DNA of 45,000 bases from Cryptococcus deneoformans JEC21 (taxonomy: Eukaryota; Basidiomycota; Tremellomycetes; Tremellales; Cryptococcaceae). The stretch is from positions 749,721 to 794,720 of the forward strand of contig NC_006692.1 of the NCBI RefSeq assembly GCF_000091045.1, written 5' to 3'. The position numbers and the translations under genes are program-made. Positions 20,418 to 34,849 of this stretch are shown here, in pieces. Under the pieces are notes generated by a model. That model did not search any database, had not been told where the DNA came from, and was given only the letters and a program-made list of their open reading frames with translations. Position 1 is the stretch's first letter. The number at the start of each line of letters is the position of its first letter.

Positions 20418-23400
20418 TTACGCTGTCGCCAAAGCCTTTTGACTCAACGTGATCTTGTCACCCAGGCTCAACGCAATACCCTGTGTCTTACTTCTTATCC
20501 TAACGTGACCAGTGATGTGACCATCTTCTGTCCTTTCAATTGAAGCGTTGGCAAGCGCATCTTCGCCAAAGAGGGATTTGGCAGCAAGATTGGCGCTGAG
20601 GAAGTCGCAGTCGCCAGAAAGAGCTGCTTCGGGAGTGAGAAGGGCCATGTGGGTCGATTTGAGAAGGTGATCGAGATAGGCTCGGAGATCGCTAATAGAT
20701 GTTTGAACGGCCACCTTGTTCTGTTCAAACATGTCAGCTTCTGTCCTGGAAACAAACGGGATAGAAAAAATTCACCTCCCATTCGAACTCTGTCCACATG
20801 GATCTGAATTGCGCCTCGTTGACATAGTTAGGTTTGATAAAGCTCATGATGTCAACGTGAATGTCGGACATGACGATAGTCACATCGGCATCGGAAGCTC
20901 CTTGTTTGGAGTAAGTGATAGCGCCAAAGATGACACTAATATCTCGTCAGCAGTCATAATCCAGACGCAATAATGAACCTACCCAGTCTCGGTTGAAGAA
21001 ACCTTAACGGTCGCGGACAAACTGTGGAACCCGTGCGGGGCAAGGGTAAATGGTGCTGGCCTCTCGACGAGCTTCAAATCTCCCAATGTCGCGAAATCCA
21101 CCATTAAGTTCTGCAATGTCTCATTTGTAGTGTTGACAAGCAACACGTCGAGGATGATGTCGTATTGTGAGAGTGTAACGACGGTTTCAGCGTAGACGGG
21201 GTCGGAAAACCCGGTGAGTTGTGTGATTCGGGAGAGTTTGGAGACAAAGTCGTCTTGAGGATGGATAGAGCCGGTAGCCTTGACGACATCGTCAGACTAG
21301 TCGTTCATCAGCATTGATTTTGGTGCATAAATCATTTAGACCGCACTCACCTCGTCGACGTCCCCAACGACGGATTTCTTGGACAATTGCCTGAAAGAAA
21401 TTAAATCATCCGCCTGAACCACCGACACCTTGCTTTCCCGCTCCTTCTTCTCCAGAGCCTTCTTCTCCTCAGTTGCGACCATTTTGGCGTATGCCGCCTT
21501 GGTATCCTTCAAGAACACCTGGTGGAGGGCTTTACTGCCTTGAAGTTCGGCAAGAGTCTCGATACAGTTCATAATTCGCTCCTCGGCATCCTCGTCGATA
21601 GGGACAGCAGCAAACTTGCTCTGACCGACACGGATGACGGAGGTCATAATCAAGATGGCCTGAGCACGAAGGATGTTGATGCTCTGCTGATCAGAAGACG
21701 TAACTTCGGAATATCGCAAGACGAGCTTGGTCAATGTAGAAGCGAGAACGCTACCAGTGAAAAAGTCGCCGCCAAGGATGAGTGATCGAAGTGGAGGTTT
21801 TGAAGCGGATCGGACGGCTTCGAGGCGAGCGGCGGATGCGGAAGAGGTGTAAACAGTTTCGGTCGCGTAGGTACCGTCGGCGAGCACGCGGGTTGTGGTG
21901 ATTGCCTTGGGTTGCTCCTGTTGCTCGGCGGGAGTCTCATCGGCTGCTTCGGCCTCGTCCAATAATCGCTACTGGGATAAGCAACCGACCTTAATTGAAG
22001 CAACTGTGTACTCACCTGTTCTGATGCAAGGATGGGGATCTCACCCAACACTTTTTGAATCGCGGCGATCGCTTGTTTGATATCCTCTGGCTGCTCACAG
22101 TATTCTCCGACAATCCACATGGCACCTCTGAAGACCTTGCCAGACTTGATCTCCCCGAATGTGGAGATAAGCTTTTCGGTAATAGCTGTTCGGAGTTTGG
22201 GGAATTTTTCGACGACTTCTCGGACAAAGGCGATAACGTCGACGGCTGAAGGGTTGTTGGAGTCGCCAAGGAAGTCCATGAGGACGTAAACGACGTTGGC
22301 GGCAACTTCAGAGAAACGAATGGCGCAAGAGTGGATGCTTTGAATAAGAAGTTGTCGGTATTCGAGGTTCTGCCAAGGTGTTAGATAAAGAAATGGTAAG
22401 ATCGTGACAACTTGCCTTATCAAAATCCTGATCGAGAGTGCCTTGAAGCTGCTTCTTCAAGAACAAGACGACTTCCTCCACATTCCGGCTGGAAACCATT
22501 TCGAGAGCAACCCCGATAGCCTTTCGCTTCACTTCCATGTCGGGGCTACTCCATGTCAGTCGAGAGACCTACAATGCACATGGTCATACACACCTGCTCA
22601 GGACCTTTAAGATATCCATAACCATCCCATCCAGAACATTCTCGTGCTTCGCCCTGAGGTTGTTGAATCTGTCAAGAACAATGAGCTTGACATTGTTGTC
22701 GGCCTCCTTGACAATGAGTTCGGCAAGAGCAGCAGCGGCGGCCTTGACAGCTGCGGGATTTTGAGTGAGGGTGGTAAGGCTTGTAGCCGCTTCGTACTTG
22801 ACAGCGTGAGATTTGGAATTGAGGAGTTCAAAGATGCATCGGATCCACTTGGCCTACATGGGGTTAGTCGGGTACAGTTTACAGATGGAAGATACTCACG
22901 CGATGACCACCTTCAGACCTAGCCTCCTTCCTTACAAGCTCAATCACAGCCATCTGCATCAACTCGTCCATGGACTCAATCTGATCAAAGTTGTTGAGGA
23001 GATATTGGACGGCTGTGGGCTGGGAGATGTTACAGAGAGTGACAAACGCGTTGCGCTTGCATGTAGAGTCGGATTCCTACGACCAAATCAGCTTTACTCT
23101 GGTAAGTAAAGAAATTACTCACGGCAGCAAGGAAGGTATCTAACAGCTCCGGCGCGTCGGGAATCAAGTGCTCGTGATCTTGGTAGATAGTGTAGACTGC
23201 AAACACGGCATTCTTCCTAACGAACGAGTGTCTGTGCTCCAAGCACTGTCTGACGGTGGGGACGAGCGGTTCCAAGAGCTCTGATTCGCGGACTTTCTGA
23301 AGGTATCTAAGGGTAGCACCGCGGATGTACTCGTTGGGATGTTGCTGCAACGGGTTAGTTAAAAGTTGGATGTCATGACTTGATGCTTACCAGATCGTTA

Positions 23401-23852
23401 CGAATAGCATTGCTGAAGGATCGTTAGCCGAGTCAAAGCTAAATGCAATGATACTCACACTACCAATATCATCTCCTGCTTGAGTTTGCCATTCTCATCC
23501 AGCTTGGGACAGACCCTAAACACCGTTAGCACACTTCCACACTCTGACCGACGGACCCGACTTACTCCCAGTAGAAATGGAGCATCTTCTTGAGCTGCTT
23601 GCTTCGAGAGGGCATTACGTATTGAATGATGGGCATTAGAAGGGACGCCTATGGGAGTGTTAGACGCAGCCTACAGGGGCACGATACACATACATAGCTC
23701 TGGCCGTTAAGGGTGCCGACAATGATGGTCCTCATGGTCTCGAGCTTGACCTCGTCTGAGCCCTTCTGGAGAGCATTCCTGAGGTCATTGGTAGAGGGTG
23801 AGTCTAGAAGGTCGTCGTGTACTATGGTATAGCACGGTGCGTTTGTGGCCAT
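20418..23852 (-). CDS. SEC26: Coatomer subunit beta (beta-COP, SEC26)
   Basis: Thirteen exons on the minus strand: 23852-23694, 23648-23566, 23515-23459, 23412-23391, 23344-23123, 23076-22900, 22853-22594, 22545-22416, 22369-22016, 21968-21351, 21296-20983, 20935-20776 and 20720-20418; 952 residues, the standard beta-COP length. Residues about 15-530 are the adaptin-like HEAT trunk ([54 protein letters not shown]). An acidic/Ala linker follows, then the coatomer beta C-terminal and appendage region from about residue 700 ([40 protein letters not shown]). Beta-COP is part of the F-subcomplex of COPI, coating Golgi-to-ER vesicles. Exon 4 is only 22 nt. Intron 8 has a GC donor. Divergent from TIM11. 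Confidence 0.96.
22370..22415 (-). other. GC-AG intron in SEC26
   Basis: A 46-nt intron with donor GCAAGT and acceptor TTGGCAG. The join GAT AAG|AAC CTC gives [18 protein letters not shown], the conserved beta-COP sequence. The nearest GT would break frame. Confidence 0.88.
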
Positions 23853-24023
23853 GGTGGGCTATGTTATATGGATGTGGATCGAGGACATAGCCCATACATA
23901 TCGTAGAGGAGTCGCGTCACACGGCGCCACGTTCGGGGATACGGAATTAAATACTCCTCTCTTCCCCTGTATATCTCCCCTATACTCACTCTTCTCCATA
24001 CATCCATACATAAACAAAAAACA
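23853..24023. promoter_or_regulatory. Short divergent promoter, SEC26/TIM11
   Basis: Only 171 bp separate the two start codons. A run of short pyrimidine tracts and a CATCCATACATAAACAAA leader precede the TIM11 ATG. The two genes must share or tightly abut promoter elements. Confidence 0.5.
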
Positions 24024-24805
24024 ATGGCCACCCCTACCGTCAACGTGGGTGCACATACTCCGTCCAGGTAGCACAGCTCACACATCGCAGGTCGTCCGTT
24101 GGTCCGCCCTCATCGCCGGTATCACTTACGGCATCTTCCACCAGTCCACATTACAAGCCAAGTACGACGAGGACAAGGCGAGTATTCATGATTTTCGTAG
24201 CGAACGGGATGCTAATAAAAGAGAACTCTCATTCCTGTAACATTGTCCATCAATTCTGCTTCTTACACCACTCCATATGCATCGCCGATCGAATTTGAAC
24301 CTCGCGCGCAAACATTCAACGACACAGGTCAAGCACCATGCTGCCCACCGAGCACACCTCGTCGAGGAGGCGAAGAAGGCTTATGCTGCGAAGAAGGCTG
24401 CTCAGAGCGGAGGATCATCATGTGAGTGATGAAAACTGGATCCCTGCCGGGTGGAAGGTGGCTGGAAGCAATGCTCGGGATTGGTCGGAGATTGTCTTGG
24501 AGAGGTTGGAGGGATAAAAAGGGATACTCTGCTGCCTTGCGCGCTATGTGCTATGTGTCCAGTCGGTACGACTGTACGGCCATGTGGATTGTTGGCCAGA
24601 CGATGAACAAACCAAGAAGTCAGCTTGGGCAGACGGAGCGGACTAGTTCTCTTCTTCCTACCTCGTCGAACCAGCCACATTTCTTCAGACTTTATCTCTA
24701 CACTCAATCAAGACGAGTGCTAACGTCGCTGCAGTGATTACTGACCCGGAAGATCCCAAATTCGATCTCGAAAAGGTCATCAAGTCTTGGACCAAGGATT
24801 CATAG
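24024..24805 (+). CDS. TIM11: F1Fo ATP synthase subunit e (TIM11/ATP21)
   Basis: Exons 24024-24044, 24091-24177, 24328-24421 and 24735-24805 give 90 residues. The N-terminal membrane helix reads VVRWSALIAGITYGIFHQST and contains GITYG, the GxxxG motif that subunit e uses for ATP synthase dimerisation in the inner membrane. It is followed by a soluble helix (HHAAHRAHLVEEAKKAYAAK) and a short acidic tail (DPEDPKFDLEKVI), all matching the family. Length fits (about 90-100). Intron 2 (150 nt) has a GC donor. Intron 3 (24422-24734, 313 nt) is long for this genome. If intron 2 is retained, the frame runs 20 more codons to a TAA at 24238-24240 and loses the helix and tail. Confidence 0.88.
24178..24327 (+). 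other. GC-AG intron in TIM11
   Basis: Donor GCGAGT at 24178 and acceptor ACACAG ending at 24327, 150 nt. It joins DEDK to VKHHAAHRAHLVEE, the expected subunit e helix. GT sites inside, such as GTAGCG near 24197, give a wrong frame. Confidence 0.8.
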
Positions 24806-25149
24806 GGTTGTCGTTGGGTCTAGATTTTATACTATGCAAAACGATGCAAACGATGCACGGACTATTTTGCTTGGCCAATGTATCTCTAATGTAGCTAATA
24901 TAGCTGCCATGTTAGGGTGTATATAAATCTTGTCGACGCCAGTCCATATTCGTATGCTCTGTTCTATTCGGATATCCGGATCGGAACAAACGAATTGTGC
25001 CCCAAAGCAAAAGTGGTGATGTGGAACATACACATTTGTCTGATTGAAACAATCCTATGAACGCGTACATCGTATTTCTCACTCTTGAGGTCCATTCAAA
25101 TCCCAACTTCCTCGCCCAGCCTTATCCTTCATCTGCCCATAAACACACA
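24806..25149. promoter_or_regulatory. TIM11 3' region and histone-chaperone promoter
   Basis: This is 344 bp between two plus-strand genes. It is AT-rich in the first half and pyrimidine-rich near the downstream ATG (CACACAATGGC). No further element is recognised. Confidence 0.45.
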
Positions 25150-26934
<1,785 letters not shown>

Positions 26935-27074
26935 GTGGATGGAGTTTAGGATGATTCTGCAGTTCTGAAGGTATATATGGGGGTAGAGCAAAGTACAACA
27001 TATTTATCTACCATTATACAGTTTCCTATGGATAAAAATTTATGATTTCTAAACACCATCTGATGGCCTCAGCA

Positions 27075-28063
<989 letters not shown>

Positions 28064-28799
28064 GCGTAGATACCAGGGGATAATCCTGCGGGAAAAGTTG
28101 AAGTAGTTCAAGAAAAAAAGCCGTTGCTTCGCTAAGCACGTCGAGACTCGGTCGTTCGGTTGTTTAGCAGGCTCGGTAACGGCCCACCTATAAGGGGATC
28201 ATGGGCGTCCCTGGCTAGGCGGAATTGGCCACAGGTGTTCTTCAAGAGAGCGGTACGAGTGTATACCGATGAATGAGTGATCCGGAAAGCAGTATGATCA
28301 AGAAGAAGGGAGATATTTATTGACAGTACGTATCTCTGAGCAGCTGCGCGGCGGTTTGCAACACATCTCCGACTTGAACATCAACAACAGTGAAATGATC
28401 GCTTATGTAATCATTCAAATGTCAACAATGAGAGAAAAGCACAGAAATGTATATTAACGGGAAGCATTTGACTGTGTATCCTTATTAGAAGAATGCCTAT
28501 CGGCAAGATAGAGCATTCATTGCCTTGACTGATGTACCAACATTGCATGCAAAGAAGAAAGCAACACAGAAAATGCTAAATAATGCAAATGATATGAACT
28601 CTACAAAAAAAACAAGGACCATCTTCAAGGAAAACACCCAATATGCCTCGTTGCCACTACAATGCACAAGTACGAACACGTGCGAACAATGCTATAATTA
28701 AAACATAAATGATACAGCCAGCGTCTAGCGTTGGTAATTAGATGATAAAAGGAATAAAAGGAATTAAGAGAAAGAACCAAAGAACCACCGCAGATTATT
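28064..28799. other. Intergenic region upstream of SIW14
   Basis: This is 736 bp between two minus-strand genes: the SIW14 promoter and leader plus the 3'UTR of the PP1 regulatory-subunit gene. AT-rich around 28440-28790. No ORF of interest, repeat or RNA motif is seen. Confidence 0.45.
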
Positions 28800-31594
28800 T
28801 TAAAACACCATTGGTGACCTCGCTGTCCTTCCGACAAAGCCATCGCTGATCATGTTGTCGACTGGCTCGTTCTCATTCCTTGTAGGTGTAATATTGGAGC
28901 CTCCGGTATAAGCGATTGATGAATTAGAAGTGGCATTGGGGGTGGCATTAGGGGTACCAGCGCGAGGCGTGGTGAATCCCGAATGAGAGTGTGAAAAGTA
29001 ATCATCGAAAGAACCTGAGGAATAATTCGTTTGGGAGGATGCAGAGACTGAAGGATCGCCAGCCCAGCAAAACCTAACGCAGAAATTAGCCATTTATACG
29101 ACGTCATAAATGTTTTTGTAACTCACTGTTCAATAAGGCTACTGTAGCTTGCCAAACTGGACAAACTGCCGTTAGACGACATAGTGGTCGGGCTCCATCT
29201 ACCGAACGACCCCAGATCAGAGGGGGACATGGGAGATTCCGGAGGGGTAATAGTAGAGATGCTTGAAGTGTCGAGTTGAGGTGGCGAGTCTTCGCTGGAG
29301 TTGCTTTCGGCGGGATCACCGATAGTGAATTTTGCCGGAGCGGATTGTGTCCGGTAGAGCGAAGGCTGGGAGGGCAACGAGGAGGGCTTGGGAGAAGGTA
29401 TTCTGGAGACCGGTGTTGACGCTTCTGTTGCAGGAGGAGAAGGACTCTCAACCTTGAGGACAGGTACATGAATGGCCTTTGGAGAGCTGACGAATTCAGA
29501 CGAGATGAAGGCACTGTCGCCAAAAACTTCCGTCTGGTCAAACTTGGGAGAATAGAAACCAGACGCGGCATGGCCAACTTTTGATTCCTCTCCAGAGCTT
29601 CGGAGGCCGGTCTTAATCTCCGAAAGTTTGGAAGAGGTACCGACAGGAGAGCTCGAGCTGTTGCGTCTAGCTGTGTGAAGTGCAGCCCCAAAGTCATATC
29701 TGGCCGCCAAAGAGACACCTTTTCCTGGCAGCTCTGTCGCCTTGCTATCATGTGCTGTAAACCCAGGGTTGTCGGCTTTGCGACCTCTATTGGGATAAGC
29801 ATGCCGAGAGCCGTTCGGGAATACATGAAGACCCGCATCATCTTCTGACACCATGCTCAGTTTGGCCCGTAAATCAGCCATGCGATCTTCCTGATCTCCT
29901 GTCACGCTCCATTGGGAAGACCTTCCACCCACTGCCTTACCCATACCGGGCTCAATTGGCGCTGTATCCCTGGCGCCTCGAAGAGGCTGACGTGCAGGAC
30001 GCTCCTTGATGAAATTGACTCGATAATTCTGACCCCCATTGGAATCCCACACTTCCCGTCCACCTGTGTTGTAGCGTATAGCCAAGAACAACGTCTTTTG
30101 TACAATATTGGGCAGCATATCTCCCAGCTTGATCGTAAAAAGGAATCGATCGTAAGTTCCGCCTCTCACCGATTCCTTGTGGACGGCAGTCACTTCTGAC
30201 GTTGTTTGCCACCAATCGAAAGTGAACCGCACAGCGACCCACTTTTGAAATGCTATATTCTTACACATCATGACGCCTTTAATGGACTGACGGTCATCAC
30301 TGAGGAACAACGATTCCAAATAAAGGTCAGAACTCGGATCCTGATACGTCGGAAAGTTGGGCAATGACATCTTCAGGACTTTCTCGGCTTCCAAACCGAG
30401 TGGAAACTCGTCGCCATCGTCTTCCCGAACAGCCAAACCATCGCGACTCACAACCTGAGGCTTCTGATCGTGCGAAAATAGCTTGACACGCTCCAGTTGT
30501 GTATCGAAATGGACATACTTTGGGCAGATTGGTGTGTTGGGACATGATCTTGTTTCAAAACGGGGCTGACCTGCCTCTGAGAAAGGGGTAACACTACCCA
30601 CGCTGCCATCAGAGCTGTTCTGCTTCAAAGCTGATTTGAGTATCTCCCCAGATTTCTTGCGTACCAAGACGTTGGGATAAGGAGAGGTATGAACTACGCC
30701 TTTCACATCTTCCGATGACAGAGAAATAGGGGTGATGCCGTCAAAGTTCAACCGCAGGCCGTTATCTCGACGACGTGATGGCACATGAATGGGAGCACTA
30801 TTGGAGACAGTGTTGGGATGACGACGGGGAGGCAGTAAAGGAATCGAGGGGGTAGACGCAGGGGTTATCTGAGCAGATTTTGGCTCAGTCACAGCAGAGG
30901 ATAAGGATGCACTAGCCCGGCACAAGTTATGAGGTCTGACTTGGGGCGTGCCTTCAGGAGAACTCTTAGCTGAACTAGCAGGGGAGCTTTGATTACTGTC
31001 TTTCAATTCTGTAAAGCCAAATAACCGGGTGCGGCGACCCCTTTTAGCTGCCAAATGCAGAGAGTCTGCCGTCAGTGCGAGTGACTTGCGCGGTGGCGAG
31101 CGCACTTCCGGCAGTACATGGAGGGGGATAGGTAAGGCGACCTTTGTCGATGCCGGTGACGAGTGATTGGAAGAAAGAGGACTGTTGCTGGGAGAAGTAC
31201 ATGCTGGAATGACGGTAGACGGGATGGAGGCCCCCATTAATTCAATGCGAGGGCTTGAAGACCTTCTCACTGCCTGCTTCATTGGTGGGGTAATGGTGAC
31301 TTCCTCCGTGGGAGAATCGATTTGTTCAGGGGTTGGAGGTGAGATGAAAATCGAACCCAACAATTGTCCTTTTGGCCTGAAGCAGCGTGTCAGACAGCTC
31401 TTCGAAAATGGATGCTTAGGAATAGATCGTCATTTTAGACGCGACACTTACATCAATGCTGCAGGCTGGACAACATTGCTCAACTCATAACCAGCATTCT
31501 CTACCATCTCTATCTCTGCTTTGCTATCGGCTCTGTGGGATGTGGTCCTCGTCGCGTCTGGTTTGGGGAAAGAAACGATATCCATGTTAACCAT
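28800..31594 (-). CDS. PP1 glycogen-targeting regulatory subunit (CBM21 + RVxF, GAC1/PIG1-like)
   Basis: Exons on the minus strand: 31594-31452, 31376-29127 and 29073-28800; 888 residues. A CBM21 domain lies at about residues 385-502 (KNIAFQKWVAVRFTFDWWQT ... GDMLPNIVQKTLFLAIRYN ... WDSNGGQNYRVNF), the starch/glycogen-binding module of PP1 targeting subunits. About 50 residues before it, KYVHFDTQLERVKLF (near 335) is an RVxF-type PP1-docking motif in the usual place. The rest is Ser/Pro/Thr-rich and probably disordered and phosphorylated. Family role: bring PP1 (Glc7) to glycogen synthase and other substrates. It is longer than yeast Gac1 (793). The start at 31594 precedes a second in-frame ATG at 31585. 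Confidence 0.9.
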
Positions 31595-33966
31595 GATGCA
31601 GTTTCTTCAAATTGTGGCTCTGATAAAAGAGCGTGAAACGCTGCCGAAGTGGTGACAGTCGAAGTTAAAAGCGAGACAATTTCGTGAAAAAATTGTGAAC
31701 AAGAACAGAACCTGCCAGACGCAATGTAGAGTCTGAAGTCCTATTAAGTTGTGTGTGAGTGATGCGACGACCAAAGAATAGAAGAAAGGATATGGGAACG
31801 TAGAACACAATCAGGACCCCCCCAGTCAAAGGTAGGATCTCGAAAGATCGCCTTTTGTGTTTCTCCCGCTCCAAAGGATTGGAAAGAAAATATCGGCTGA
31901 AGATGGTGTGGAGCCGCGAAGAATCATCACCCCCTAAAGCTTGTGGGATCCCCCAGGCTAAGTATACACCAAGATAAAACTTCGCATGACGGCAGCAGCA
32001 GCGACTCCGTCTTCACATAAAGACCTGCGATGTCAGGAAGAAGAAAGCAATTGTACTTACTGTTTTGTTTTTTTGAATGTCTTACGACAGCTAGGTTCCA
32101 GGACACGCGAGGATGTGCAGTGGTCGAAAAAAACTGGCCGATAGACGCTCAAGTTGAGATAAATGGCTGTCGCTGGGCCTCCCGAGAGGAATTTTTACGT
32201 TGCGTTGCAGCGGACCGTCGACCGTGAGTTGAGTAGGAAATGAAGGGAAGAGAACAGCTGTCGAAAGCAAAAATGTCTTTCGACAGGAAAGAAAAAATTT
32301 CAGGCAAGCTATGAACAAGAGACAAGAAAAAATTACTTCTAAAACATGTAAGACAAGGAGATGGGTGGGCTGCAGCCCCCCACTACAGAAAGCGGACTTT
32401 AACAGCGTAACGGTACAATATGAAAATGGGGAATGGGGAAGATGACTTACGACACTTTTTCTCCATGGTTCCCCTTGTCGAGCCCCGCCCCCGCCACCTG
32501 CGTCTTGGTCGTGCGACGCGTCCGGCGTCCCTGTCCTTCAGTACGGCATACGATTCACTAGGGTAGAATAAAGTTTCCTGCCACCCCCCAAATTGTCGTT
32601 TATTTGTTTCATTCATAAACCTGATGATCCCATGAACGAAATGTATAGACCAGCTGCTGTAGGTAGCTGCATGTTCTTCTCCCTTTGACGGTGATCGACA
32701 TTGGGAAAATCACGGTCCAGCAGTAAATATTACATGGACAACGAGGATCAGTACTATGAAAGTCAGAGTATTACAGCCGAAGGAGTAATCACACTTACTA
32801 ATGTATAGCTCCGTGCGTACTACGTATTTCCCTGTCACTGATCGACGGCTAGCGGTACGATATAAAGCAAAAACACCATCATAGCAACAGCAACCGGGCA
32901 AAAAGAAAAGATTGCTATTCCGAATTCCGAATCCACCACGTACTCCAAATCCACCGCGTACGTTCCAGTACAGTAGGTACAAAAAGTTACAGGTCACAAG
33001 TTAAGCAGCGCGGGGGCATAATAAGTATGACCCCCAAACAGCTTCCACCTGTCCACCTTACGCATCAGCTCCGTAAACCGTCTGCTGCCGACTCCGGTCA
33101 ACTTCCCAGCAAATGCACAAATATAGCGTTTTTCTTCCACTTCATCTTTTTGCTTCTTTCGTAATTAATTATGTATTAAACATATTTATGTAAGAATCCA
33201 AACGTTACACCACAGCCTCTTCTCATTCACCAGCCAATTTCTAGCTTGTACAGTCCTCTGACCCTCTGCAGCACCATATGCATTGAGCTTTCGATAGTTG
33301 TATTTGCGCATATGTCACATCATCAACCAAAATTTAAAGTGATACAGGCAGGATTAAATGGAAAAAGTTGGGCGTGCCGGCTATAGCAGGCATTTATGGT
33401 TGGACAGGATGAGACGGCATAGAAGTCTAATGTAGCAACTCTGCCCCTCACCAGCCACAGTCTAGATTACGGAGCGGAGCAGTAGGAATAGGACTTGCAG
33501 GAGGATGAATAATAACAGCCATTGCCAGCAGCACAGCAGAGGAACCGTTTGATCAACAGCGGGTGGATTGAATTGACTTTTCTTTCCGAAAACAAAGGCA
33601 GTCAACCTGCACTTACAGTTTCGTACAGCAGTTAATGTACAAATATAGCCCGCAACCTTCACCCATCTCGCCTCAGTCGCAGTAACCTAAGATCGAGAGG
33701 CTTCAAAGGGTGGCTTTTTAGTACAGGTGCGCATGTTTCGAACAACAGTGCATGGTCCTGATCTTACAATCATGAATGGAGGGTTTTGGAACCATCCGCC
33801 AATTGCATGAAGCACTGTGCAGTTTATAAAGCATATGGCAATAATGACGGCGGCTGGAGGCCTTGTACTTGCCGATATCGATACCATGGCGTATCTTAGC
33901 CGTAATCCAGCAGTCAGCCTAAATAAAGAAAATGACGGACAGAAGAAAACTTACCGGAAGTAATCA
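31595..33966. other. 2.4 kb gene-poor region
   Basis: This is the largest gap of the window, between two minus-strand genes. Only short ORFs occur, none with a recognisable domain or cleanly joining exons. It must include the promoter and leader of the CBM21 gene and the 3'UTR of the BTB gene. An imperfect 18-nt tandem duplication lies near 32926-32962 (two copies of roughly ATCCACCRCGTAC). A noncoding RNA is possible, but I see no direct evidence. Confidence 0.4.
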
Positions 33967-34849
33967 TCATTGTTTGAACAAGAATCGCTCGCAGATTGAA
34001 GCCCAGTTATTGTCCTTGAATAACAGCACAGTGGAAGACGAGTTCGATCGACCGGGAGTATATGGTGCCCGATAACTGACAGGTAATGGTCGTGAAGCGT
34101 GCTGTGACCCGAATATAGAAGGACGAGAGGCATCATGAGGGAAAGGCTCAGGCGCACCGGCAATCTCTCCTGGATCCTTGAATACCAGATCCAATAGTTT
34201 TGGCCTCCATCCATTTTCCAGCTCTTCCATGGTGGCCCAGAACTTATGCCCCGGCTTCCCCTTGATGAAAATATCATGGTCCATCATACGCAGAGCCTGC
34301 AAGCCCATTGTTTTGTCATCGAGCTTCGACCCTAGTATCAAAAGCTCCCAGGGATTAGAGTGACCTTGCTTAATCACTTGTTGGCGAATTTTATCTACAA
34401 TCTTCTTGTCGAAATCGAACTGATCGCACAAGTCGAACATGCCCGCTGCCTCTCCGTAAGGGACTTCTATCATGTTCTGGTCAGATAATGATATGATATC
34501 AAGAAAACGTTCAAGGAGCGCGGAAGTGTGACCGATCTCAATGGGCTCTTTGTTGTTCATGGTGGGCAAACCGGAGGAGTTGAAAGAAGAATCAACTACA
34601 GTCGAAGGCTGAGTTACTTCCATCATGTCGCGAAACACAGCACTGATCAAGTCAACCACATGTCCGTATCTCAGGGTTGTATGCCTACCTCGCACGAGCA
34701 AGCCTCCATGCGTAAGTTATAAAAAGGACACTGTCTGCTGAGAGTAGCTGGATATCTCCTTGACTGTAATTGTCGTGAAGTTTGAGCGAGGAAGAAGCCA
34801 AGTCTTCTCCCGTGGTCGCTGGATGATAATATTTTGATTCGTCAGACAT
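33967..34849 (-). CDS. BTB/POZ domain protein
   Basis: Exons on the minus strand: 34849-34689 and 34642-33967; 278 residues. The N-terminal half reads as a fungal BTB/POZ fold: QGDIQLLSADSVLFITYAWR, then LARASAVFRDMMEV across the intron, and IEIGHTSALLERFLDIISL (about residues 30-120). The rest is helical (YGEAAGMFDLCDQFDFDKKI, GHSNPWELLILGSKLDDK), resembling the back region of stand-alone fungal BTB proteins with no Kelch or MATH domain. A Pro/Ser-rich tail ends ICERFLFKQ. Such proteins may dimerise or bind Cul3, but function here is unknown. A GTAAGT donor 13 nt past the stop suggests a 3'UTR intron. Confidence 0.82.

Noticed and set aside
29104..29841. 245-codon ORF in another frame within the CBM21 gene
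   Set aside because: It overlaps the long Ser/Pro-rich exon on the same strand in a second frame and has no domain or splice context of its own.
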